Origin: Schaedlerella sp.
Lineage (GTDB): Bacteria > Bacillota > Clostridia > Lachnospirales > Lachnospiraceae
Direction: 5' to 3'
Length of the DNA stretch: 5,038 nucleotides
Assembly: GCA_020024595.1 (NCBI GenBank)
Contig: JAHHTO010000176.1
Coordinates: 1-5,038, forward strand
Shown: positions 1 to 5,038 of the stretch, piece by piece
Numbering within the stretch: position 1 is the stretch's first letter
Layout of the letters: every line of letters starts with the position of its first letter
Notes under the pieces: generated by a model
The model's database searches: none
Seen by the model: the letters and a program-made list of their open reading frames with translations, nothing else
What the model was told of the DNA's origin: nothing
Position numbers and translations under genes: made by a program

Positions 1-383
1 CATTGTCTGTGGGTGCCGGGGTATTGAATGCTGACAAAATTCAGGCAAATGAGCTGGATATGGAAGTCGGAGCTGGTGTTGTAAATATTACACAATTCAC
101 TGTGAATTCTCTAGAAGTGGAAGTTGGAGCAGGAGAAGCCAATATTGCAGGAACGGCTTCGGCAGAAGCAAGCATTGATTGCGGAATCGGAAAGGTGAAT
201 TATCAGGCGACAGGAAATCAACAGGATTATAGTTATGAATTAGAATGTAGTGCCGGAATGATTCGGATTGGAAATGAAGAATACAGCGGAATATTAAATG
301 AAAAGAATATATTTAACGGCAGAGCGTTGATGGAGATCAACTGTGGAGTCGGAGAGGTAGATATTCAGTTTACTGGAAAATAA
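1..383 (+). CDS. DUF4097-like beta-strand repeat protein, C-terminal part (partial at left edge)
   Basis: The reading frame is open to the left edge, and the first in-frame start-like codon (TTG at 3-5) lies inside a repeat unit, so the true start is outside the window. The visible ~126 residues carry a short motif repeated along the chain: VGAGVLNA, VGAGVVNI, VGAGEANI, CGIGKVNY, CSAGMIRI and CGVGEVDI at visible residues 3, 22, 41, 60, 82 and 114. The first four are exactly 19 residues apart. This is typical of DUF4097-type right-handed beta-helix or adhesin-like domains, in which each repeat is one coil. Such proteins (for example Bacillus LiaG) are usually membrane-anchored at the N-terminus and sit beside PspC or Lia-type envelope-stress genes. 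A PspC gene starts 17 bp downstream, which fits. No membrane segment is visible here, so any anchor would be in the missing N-terminus. Family assignment is fairly sure; molecular function is unknown. Confidence 0.8.
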   Translation, partial: LSVGAGVLNADKIQANELDMEVGAGVVNITQFTVNSLEVEVGAGEANIAGTASAEASIDCGIGKVNYQATGNQQDYSYELECSAGMIRIGNEEYSGILNEKNIFNGRALMEINCGVGEVDIQFTGK

Positions 384-384
384 G

Positions 385-391
385 AAAGGAG
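385..391 (+). promoter_or_regulatory. Ribosome binding site of the PspC gene
   Basis: AAAGGAG lies 9 nt before the ATG at 401, directly after the stop codon of the preceding gene. It supports the chosen start and translation from a shared message. Confidence 0.8.
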
Positions 392-400
392 TATTTTGTT

Positions 401-583
401 ATGAAAAAGTTGTTTCGTTCTCAAAAAAACAGAATGATATGTGGTGTATGTGGAGGGATCGCTGAGTATTTTAATATCGATCCAACATTGGTGAGACTTG
501 GATGGGTACTGGTTTCCGTGTGTAGTTTTGGCTCTGGAATATTGGCGTATTTTATAGCGGCAATCATCATGCCAAATGAGTGA
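401..583 (+). CDS. PspC domain-containing membrane protein (60 aa)
   Basis: This is a complete stand-alone PspC domain. A basic N-terminus (MKKLFRSQKNR) leads into the family core MICGVCGGIAEYFNIDPTLV (residues 12-31), then RLGW and one hydrophobic segment at about residues 34-57 ending in the usual IIMPNE tail. PspC proteins are small inner-membrane proteins named after the phage shock response of enterobacteria, where PspC helps sense membrane damage. In Clostridia, 60-70 residue versions like this one are common and often lie beside DUF4097 proteins. It has a strong ribosome binding site and follows the DUF4097-like gene by 17 bp, so the two are probably co-transcribed and act at the membrane together. 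No DNA-binding or kinase partner is visible; one may lie off the left edge. The family call is very sure, the stress role is inference from the family. Confidence 0.95.
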   Translation: MKKLFRSQKNRMICGVCGGIAEYFNIDPTLVRLGWVLVSVCSFGSGILAYFIAAIIMPNE

Positions 584-631
584 TCAAGGAATTTGAATAG
601 AAAGCGGTAGGAGAAAGAAAAGATAGAAAAT

Positions 632-1054
632 ATGAAAAAAATAAAAACAGCAGTGCCGTCCATGGATGAATGGATAAAAGAAGCAAAAAACAGTGAAAAT
701 GCTCCCAAATGCGGAATGTATCTGTTCCATAATGGTGTTGTTCGGAAAAGTGCGAAGGCAAAGGTGAGGAATGGAGAGGATTCGGTATCTGAAGTTGTCG
801 GAATGGAGTTCTCATATGGCGCGGATCAAGTGAAAGAAGCGGTCAATAAAGCACGCCAAATGCAAGGAATCGGTTATGTCCGCGTATGGATGAATGAAGG
901 AATACTCGATGTCGGAGACGATATTATGCTGGTACTTGTTGGTGGAGATATTCGTCCGCATGTAATCGATGCACTGCAGACACTGGTGGGAGAACTGAAA
1001 GACAATTGTGTTTATGAGAGAGAATTAATGATTGAAAATAAAAAACACATATGA
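632..1054 (+). CDS. MoaE family protein (molybdopterin synthase catalytic subunit-like), active site altered
   Basis: The 140-residue protein aligns by eye along the MoaE fold: CGMYLFHNGVVR (27-38) matches the G-x-x-x-x-F-x-G-x-V-R strand of MoaE, VGMEFSY (56-62) the central strand, YVRVW...GILDVGDDIMLVLV (82-103) the dimer-core strands, and IRPHVIDALQTLVGELK (107-123) the helix bearing the catalytic lysine. MoaE joins MoaD thiocarboxylate to transfer sulfur to precursor Z, making molybdopterin. Lys123 matches the E. coli Lys119 position, but the second conserved lysine (E. coli Lys126, in WKRE) is lost: the segment reads CVYERE. The HR pair before the helix reads IR. No MoaD or other cofactor gene is nearby, so it may be a divergent MoaE or a relative with another role. 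The start at 632 is the only ATG after the in-frame stop at 608-610 apart from Met11; the nearest GGAG-like site (about 609-613) is a rather distant 18 nt upstream. Confidence 0.75.
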   Translation: MKKIKTAVPSMDEWIKEAKNSENAPKCGMYLFHNGVVRKSAKAKVRNGEDSVSEVVGMEFSYGADQVKEAVNKARQMQGIGYVRVWMNEGILDVGDDIMLVLVGGDIRPHVIDALQTLVGELKDNCVYERELMIENKKHI

Positions 1055-1105
1055 TATCATGAAATTAGTGGAAACTAACTAATTAAAAGGAATATGTGAA
1101 AAGAT

Positions 1106-1612
1106 ATGAAAAAACATCTCTCTGTTTATGGTATTGGCCCTGTGTATGTGATTTCCATATCGGTATTGACCTGTTTGGCACTACTGTTGGATCACTTCCA
1201 GATTCTTCCGGGTTTTCATACTTTATTTTGGAATAAGTATGGAAAGATAGTAGCTGTTTTCTGTATATTAAGTGGTGCAGTATTTTGGTTCAACGCTGTT
1301 GTGATCATGCAATTGGGAAAACATATTCGAGAAAATCAGCTTGTTACAACCGGTGTTTACGCATGGGTACGCAATCCGATTTATACAGCTTTAATGCTTA
1401 TCATGTGTGGACTGATCTTTTGGAATGGAAATCTATGCCTGATTCCGCTCTGTTTATTTTATTATGGGCTAATGACGGTTCTGGTAAAGTTTACAGAAGA
1501 AAAGTGGTTGGCAGATCTATATGGGAAAGCATATCTTGATTATTGTAGATGTGTCAACCGGTGTATTCCATGGGTCCCAAGAAAAGTGCAAAAGGAGGAT
1601 GATAATGCCTGA
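1106..1612 (+). CDS. Isoprenylcysteine carboxyl methyltransferase (ICMT) family membrane methyltransferase
   Basis: This 168-residue protein is hydrophobic, with likely membrane helices at about 9-28, 47-70 and 93-128 (a hairpin). The C-terminal half holds the family signature: LVTTGVYAWVRNPIY (79-93), the counterpart of the G-x-Y-x-x-x-R-H-P-x-Y motif, then EEKWLADLYG (131-140) and the AYLDYCRCVNRCIPW tail (142-156), in which the acidic pair and aromatic residues form the S-adenosylmethionine pocket in structurally known members. The usual His of RHP is Asn here, which occurs in bacterial members. Bacteria do not prenylate CaaX proteins, so the family name does not give the substrate; bacterial relatives methylate small molecules or lipids, and many are uncharacterised. 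AAAAGG lies 15 nt before the ATG, a weak site. The gene ends inside the start of the next methyltransferase, suggesting a coupled pair. Confidence 0.85.
   Translation: MKKHLSVYGIGPVYVISISVLTCLALLLDHFQILPGFHTLFWNKYGKIVAVFCILSGAVFWFNAVVIMQLGKHIRENQLVTTGVYAWVRNPIYTALMLIMCGLIFWNGNLCLIPLCLFYYGLMTVLVKFTEEKWLADLYGKAYLDYCRCVNRCIPWVPRKVQKEDDNA
1591..1598 (+). promoter_or_regulatory. Strong ribosome binding site fixing the start of the second methyltransferase
   Basis: AAAGGAGG is near-perfect and lies inside the last codons of the ICMT-like gene. It is 6 nt before the ATG at 1605. Another in-frame ATG at 1599 directly abuts the site and is too close, and a longer reading from 1521 has no such site, so 1605 is the supported start. 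Confidence 0.88.
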
Positions 1613-2408
1613 TTTTAGTACTGTAGAAGACACATTGTTTGTTCCAATGCTAGGAAGGATTTATGCGAATGAGAGGTTTCCTCATATTCTTCGAGATCAA
1701 AAAGCATTGGAACTAAAGAAAAAGCTTCCAAACGATTTAAAAGGTCAGAATACACAGACTCAGTACACACTGATGGCGGGAGCTGTACGTTCTGCTAATA
1801 TGGACAGATACATAAATGATTTCATCAAGAGGCATCCAGATGGTGTGATCGTGGAATTGGGGTGTGGTCTGGAAACCGCTTTCTATCGAAATGACAATGG
1901 GAGAACCTTGTGGTATGAGGTGGATCTGCTCAATGTAATTGAATATCGCAAGAACTTGTTGGGAACACATGAGAGAGATAGAACCATCGTTGCGGATGCT
2001 TTTGGTGAGGAGTGGATTCAGCAGATTCGTGCGGAGAATCCTACTGCTCCATTGTTGGTAACTGCTAGCGGATTATTTTATTATTTTGAACAGGATAAGG
2101 TTCTTGGACTTTTCCGTAATCTAAAAAAATATGGAAAAGTAGAGGTTGTTTTTGATACAGTAAATGCCAAAGGTATGAAACGGATCCATAAATATATGAA
2201 ACAAGTGGGGCATGCAGATGCTGCCATGTATTTTTATGTAGATAATGGCGAGAATATGGCAAGTAAAGTCGGTGCAAAACTGCTTGCTGAGGAGCCGTAT
2301 TATGCGCATACAGAAAAACGTGGTTTGAAGTTTGTGACCAGTGCCACCATGAAAGCATCGGATCGTTTCAACATGGTTAAGATGATTCATATCTTCCTGA
2401 ATAGTTGA
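1605..2408 (+). CDS. Class I SAM-dependent methyltransferase, leucine carboxyl methyltransferase / TcmP-like family
   Basis: This soluble protein of 267 residues has the layout of the LCM family (leucine carboxyl methyltransferases, tetracenomycin TcmP, COG3315). An N-terminal lid reads VEDTLFVPMLGRIYAN (about 7-22). Next come a QTQYTLMAGAVRSANMD segment that contacts the cofactor (51-67), motif I VELGCGLET (83-91), the acidic ribose-binding residue in WYEVDLLNVI (103-112, Asp107), the ADAF motif II (130-133) and ASGLFYYF (154-161). Members transfer methyl from S-adenosylmethionine to a carboxylate or hydroxyl group; eukaryotic LCMT1 caps PP2A, while bacterial ones often act on polyketides or other small molecules. 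The substrate here is unknown. Its ATG overlaps the stop of the ICMT-like gene by 8 bp (1605-1612), so both are probably made together. All motif positions expected for activity appear present. The family call is firm; the reaction is not. Confidence 0.9.
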   Translation: MPDFSTVEDTLFVPMLGRIYANERFPHILRDQKALELKKKLPNDLKGQNTQTQYTLMAGAVRSANMDRYINDFIKRHPDGVIVELGCGLETAFYRNDNGRTLWYEVDLLNVIEYRKNLLGTHERDRTIVADAFGEEWIQQIRAENPTAPLLVTASGLFYYFEQDKVLGLFRNLKKYGKVEVVFDTVNAKGMKRIHKYMKQVGHADAAMYFYVDNGENMASKVGAKLLAEEPYYAHTEKRGLKFVTSATMKASDRFNMVKMIHIFLNS

Positions 2409-2447
2409 AGTGATGGAATAAGGAACCATTCATAATTGTAAATAAAG

Positions 2448-2515
2448 GGACTGTAAAATAAGTCCATAAAGAAGAATCGTCAGTTCCGGTAAATGCCGGT
2501 CCTGACGATTCTTTT
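2448..2515. repeat. Palindromic intergenic element (candidate dispersed repeat)
   Basis: Two adjacent inverted repeats lie between the convergent genes. A small one pairs GGACT (2448-2452) with AGTCC (2461-2465) over an 8-nt loop. A larger one pairs 2472-2483 with 2502-2513. The GGGACTGTAAAATAAGTCC start looks like ends of insertion sequences or small non-autonomous elements in Clostridia, but only one copy is in this window and no target-site duplication or transposase is visible. A repeat identity is inference; the palindromes themselves are directly seen. Confidence 0.4.
2472..2515. terminator. Two-step hairpin, probable bidirectional intrinsic terminator
   Basis: AAGAATCGTCAG (2472-2483) pairs perfectly over 12 bp with CTGACGATTCTT (2502-2513). 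After a small TT/TC internal loop, a second stem CCGG (2486-2489) pairs with CCGG (2496-2499) over a 6-nt loop. On the plus strand the stem runs into TTCTTTT; on the minus strand it is followed by CTTTATGG, a weaker U-run. It lies 64 bp after the plus-strand methyltransferase stop and 62 bp after the minus-strand ABC gene stop, the expected place for a shared terminator of convergent transcripts. Confidence 0.8.
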
Positions 2516-2576
2516 GAGTTGTAACTTAGATCAGAAGATTACTTACCATACGAAATTAGAAAGATGGTTTTTACTT

Positions 2577-4310
2577 CTATAATTTCCAGCTGACAGCAAG
2601 TTCACGTTGATTGATAAATCGTTTATAAATTCCATCTTCGGCAAGCAAATCTTCGTGTTTCCCATTCTGAACGATTTTGCCATGATCTACTACTAAAATT
2701 TGATCTGCATTTTGTACTGTTTTTAAACGGTGAGCAATCATGATGATGGTCTTTTCTTTGATCAACTCATTGATTGCTGACAGCAGATCCTGTTCATTTT
2801 CGGGATCCACATTTGCTGTTGCCTCATCAAGAATAATAATGGGTGCATCTTTCATTATTCCACGGGCAATGGATAAACGCTGCCGTTCGCCGCCGGACAG
2901 AGAACCTCCACTTTCTCCGATTACCGTGTCGTATCCATTTGGTAAATCCATAATGAAGTCATGACATTTCGCCTTTTTTGCAGCGGCGATCACAGCTTCC
3001 ATTGGAGCATCCGGTTGACCAAAACGAATATTATTTGCAATTGTATCTTTAAACAAATAGACATTTTGAAATACAAAACTGAAATTTTGCATCAATGAAT
3101 CCATACTATATTCTTTTACATTTCTGCCGCCCAAAATCACCGCACCACTGTCTACATCCCAGAATCGAGCAAGAAGATGGCAAAGGGTGGTTTTGCCTCC
3201 GCCAGATGGTCCGACAATAGCGGTTGTTGTATTTTGGGGAATGGTTATAGTCACATCATTTATAATCTTCTTTTCACCATAGGAAAAACTGATGTGTTCT
3301 GTGCTTAAATCAAAGGAGGACGGAGGGGTGTCAATGCCGTCAATGTCCATGGCGGGCATATTCAAAATCTCAGTTGCCTGTTTGACGCTTAGATCCACAA
3401 CACGGAGCAGGGCGGAGTAATTTCCTGCTTTTTCAAGGCCTTCCATCATGATAAAAGAGCAAATAAGTAGCATAATGCAGTTTAGTAGGCTCATTGTATC
3501 ATGCGTGTAGAAATAAATAGAGGTGAGTGCCATACCAACGCCGATTATTTTTGCCATAAAGTTCTGTGCTGTCATATATGGAATTAGAACAAACTCTAAT
3601 AATGTATTGGCTTTTGTATTTTCGTCGATAGCGGCTTCTAATTTGGGGCTGTATTTTCCGGATAAATGGTAGGATTTGACTTCAGCAATTCCTTTAATAT
3701 ATTCTAGTATTTTTTCAACAAGGGCAGCATCCGAGTGAACTTTTTTGGCGGAGCAGACTTGTGAAGCATTTTGCATCATAACATTAATGAGGAAATATAA
3801 ACATAATCCGAATACGATTAAAATCCCGATTCGCCAATCAAAGAAGAACATCATCAGTGTGACAACACATGTCACAAAAATCCCTTCTGTAACTAACATT
3901 ATCACACGAGTTCCTACATCAGAGAGGTTTTCCATAGTATTGGTAGTAACAGATGTAATCATTCCCAGACTGTTTTTGTTGAAATATCCCATAGGGAGAT
4001 AACGCATATGTTCTGCAATTTCCATCCGCTTGTCAGCGGTAGTTCCATACCCCGCCTCTGTCTGCAACATTGAAGCCTGATACTTGACAATAGATGATCC
4101 TAAAATGGATATCAGCATAAGTCCAAAAGACGTCCAAATTGTCGTGCTTGTAATCGTTTCATCCAGAATCGCCATAAGCATGACACCGATCGCAGGGATT
4201 TTTAAGGCTCCAAATAGAGCAGCAATGACTCCTAAAAAAATAGATATGTAAAATTTTCTCCGGTTTTCTTTGCTACAAAACAAAAAGAAATTTTGAAATG
4301 TATTAAACAT
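2577..4310 (-). CDS. ABC transporter, fused permease and ATP-binding protein (577 aa)
   Basis: This is a complete type IV ABC exporter half-transporter. The N-terminal ~320 residues form the membrane domain, with likely helices near 20-45, 58-76, 137-155, 160-178, 241-265 and 272-290. The C-terminal ATPase has A-loop Tyr344, Walker A GPSGGGKT (367-374), Q-loop Gln415, signature LSGGE (471-475), Walker B IIILDE with catalytic Glu496, D-loop ANVD (499-502) and switch His527. All key residues are intact. It probably pairs with the product of the gene upstream to form a heterodimer in the cytoplasmic membrane. Its style (MGYFNKNSLGMITSVTTNTM region, 107-126) recalls the broad group that includes YbtP/YbtQ-like siderophore-linked transporters and peptide or drug exporters, so substrate and direction stay open. 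The ATG overlaps the stop of the upstream gene by 8 bp and is preceded by GGAGG 8 nt away. Confidence 0.92.
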   Translation of the reverse strand: MFNTFQNFFLFCSKENRRKFYISIFLGVIAALFGALKIPAIGVMLMAILDETITSTTIWTSFGLMLISILGSSIVKYQASMLQTEAGYGTTADKRMEIAEHMRYLPMGYFNKNSLGMITSVTTNTMENLSDVGTRVIMLVTEGIFVTCVVTLMMFFFDWRIGILIVFGLCLYFLINVMMQNASQVCSAKKVHSDAALVEKILEYIKGIAEVKSYHLSGKYSPKLEAAIDENTKANTLLEFVLIPYMTAQNFMAKIIGVGMALTSIYFYTHDTMSLLNCIMLLICSFIMMEGLEKAGNYSALLRVVDLSVKQATEILNMPAMDIDGIDTPPSSFDLSTEHISFSYGEKKIINDVTITIPQNTTTAIVGPSGGGKTTLCHLLARFWDVDSGAVILGGRNVKEYSMDSLMQNFSFVFQNVYLFKDTIANNIRFGQPDAPMEAVIAAAKKAKCHDFIMDLPNGYDTVIGESGGSLSGGERQRLSIARGIMKDAPIIILDEATANVDPENEQDLLSAINELIKEKTIIMIAHRLKTVQNADQILVVDHGKIVQNGKHEDLLAEDGIYKRFINQRELAVSWKL

Positions 4311-5038
4311 TTAGTACACCTCCGTTCAAATCATCTTTCACTGATATATGGGCATTCCAAAGAGTTTTGTAAAGCGGACAACTCTTCAAAAGATCTTCAT
4401 GGATTCCATTTCCTATAATTTTTCCTTTGTCTAATACCACGATTTGATCGGCGTCTATAATTGTAGAAAGGCGGTGGGCGATCACAATCAGAGTCTTCCC
4501 TTGTATCAATTTTGCCACTGATGCTTGTATTATGGCTTCATTTTCTGGATCTGTGTATGCTGTTGCCTCATCAAGAATGACAATGGGGGCATTTTTCAGC
4601 ATGGCTCGTGCAATACAAATGCGTTGTTTTTCACCACCTGAAAGATGATCACCGCCACTGCCCACTACGGTATCAAAGCCGTTTTCTAACTGCATAATAA
4701 AATCCCAACAGCCACAGTCTATTGCCACTTGTTCAACTTCTGCATCAGTTGCAGACGGATTGCCCATTCGGATATTTTCACGAATGGTATCATTAAATAA
4801 AAAATTATCCTGAGAAACATATGCTACCAATTTATGGTACTGTTCAGCTGACAGTTTTCGAAGGTCAACATCCCCAATGCTGATGGAGCCCTCTTTTACA
4901 TCCCAAAAAGACGCGATCAATTTCGCAATGGTGGATTTTCCGCCTCCGGAAGGACCGACAAGGGCATTTACAGTCCCTTCTTTGAATGTTAAATTGATTC
5001 CATGAAGAATTTCCTTTTTGTCATAGCCAAACCGGACT
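4303..5038 (-). CDS. ABC transporter, ATP-binding domain (partial, runs off right edge)
   Basis: The minus-strand frame stays open to the window edge, giving 244 visible residues; the first visible residues are VRFGYDKKEILHGINLTF, clearly mid-protein, so the apparent TTG start at 4920-4918 is internal. The visible part is a full ATPase domain: A-loop Tyr5, Walker A GPSGGGKS (28-35), Q-loop Gln76 (YVSQDN), signature LSGGE (132-136), Walker B IVILDE with Glu157, and switch His188 in IAHR (186-189). The missing N-terminal part should be a six-helix membrane domain, as in its neighbour. The protein resembles the 577-residue transporter just downstream and most likely forms a heterodimer with it; the genes overlap by 8 bp (4303-4310). 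The promoter and any regulator of the pair lie beyond the right edge. Substrate is unknown. Confidence 0.9.
   Translation of the reverse strand, partial: VRFGYDKKEILHGINLTFKEGTVNALVGPSGGGKSTIAKLIASFWDVKEGSISIGDVDLRKLSAEQYHKLVAYVSQDNFLFNDTIRENIRMGNPSATDAEVEQVAIDCGCWDFIMQLENGFDTVVGSGGDHLSGGEKQRICIARAMLKNAPIVILDEATAYTDPENEAIIQASVAKLIQGKTLIVIAHRLSTIIDADQIVVLDKGKIIGNGIHEDLLKSCPLYKTLWNAHISVKDDLNGGVLNV
4317..4323 (-). promoter_or_regulatory. Ribosome binding site of the 577-aa ABC gene
   Basis: On the minus strand GGAGGTG lies inside the last codons of the upstream ABC gene, with GGAGG 8 nt before the ATG at 4310-4308. It confirms that start and indicates coupled translation of the pair. Confidence 0.85.

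Noticed and set aside
421..815. Minus-strand open frames opposite the PspC and MoaE-like genes.
   Set aside because: Their translations are low-complexity Phe/Ser/His-rich strings with no family features, as expected of the antisense of A/G-rich coding DNA.
1521..1604. An extended N-terminus of the LCM-type methyltransferase starting at 1521.
   Set aside because: It would overlap the ICMT-like gene by 92 bp, adds residues unlike the family, and ignores the strong ribosome binding site 6 nt before the ATG at 1605.
2740..4002. Plus-strand open frames at 2740-2964 and 3745-4002.
   Set aside because: They lie antisense within the clearly coding ABC gene, have no ribosome binding site or recognisable domain, and are shadows of its codon pattern.
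2814..4578. An identical 21-bp direct repeat at 2814-2834 and 4558-4578.
   Set aside because: Both copies encode the Walker B region (ILDEATA) of the two paralogous ABC ATPases, so shared ancestry and coding constraint explain it; no recombination or mobile element is needed.
4918..4920. TTG at 4920-4918 as the start of a short ATP-binding protein.
   Set aside because: The frame stays open upstream and encodes the Walker A motif and strand typical of the same ATPase domain, so the gene is cut by the window edge and the TTG is an internal leucine.
2446..4978. A shared 12-mer AGGGACTGTAAA in the intergenic element (2446-2457) and on the minus strand inside the partial ABC gene (4978-4967).
   Set aside because: The second copy is ordinary coding sequence (EGTVN before Walker A) and the match does not extend, so it is most likely chance.

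Overview
The window looks like chromosomal DNA of a low-GC Gram-positive of the class Clostridia, probably a gut Lachnospiraceae-type anaerobe. This rests on A/T-rich coding sequence, strong AGGAGG-type ribosome binding sites, a stand-alone 60-residue PspC protein next to a DUF4097-type beta-repeat protein, and the style of the ABC exporter pair. The taxonomic call is inference from protein style, not from a marker gene.

Layout. Positions 1-2408 hold five plus-strand genes close enough to be one transcription unit: the 3' end of a DUF4097-like beta-repeat protein, a PspC-domain membrane protein, a MoaE-family protein with a changed active-site tail, a membrane methyltransferase of the isoprenylcysteine carboxyl methyltransferase (ICMT) type, and a soluble methyltransferase of the leucine carboxyl methyltransferase/TcmP type. 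The two methyltransferase genes overlap by 8 bp. Positions 2409-2576 form a convergent intergenic region with a long two-step hairpin that probably ends transcription from both sides and may belong to a dispersed repeat. Positions 2577-5038 hold two minus-strand ABC exporter genes, also overlapping by 8 bp: a complete 577-residue permease-ATPase fusion and, upstream of it, the C-terminal ATPase part of a second one that runs off the right edge.

How the genes may work together. DUF4097 plus PspC recalls envelope-stress modules (compare LiaG and PspC-type proteins), so the left end is probably a cell-envelope module whose promoter and regulator lie off the left edge. The two methyltransferases are likely translationally coupled and may act in one modification step or pathway; their substrates cannot be read from the sequence. 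The ABC pair is predicted to be a heterodimeric exporter or importer-like type IV transporter with two intact ATP sites; its substrate is unknown. It is convergent to the methyltransferases, so a functional link is only a possibility. I see no RNA gene, CRISPR array, transposase or prophage gene. No system here is clearly new; the most notable items are the altered MoaE-family protein, the methyltransferase pair and the intergenic hairpin element.
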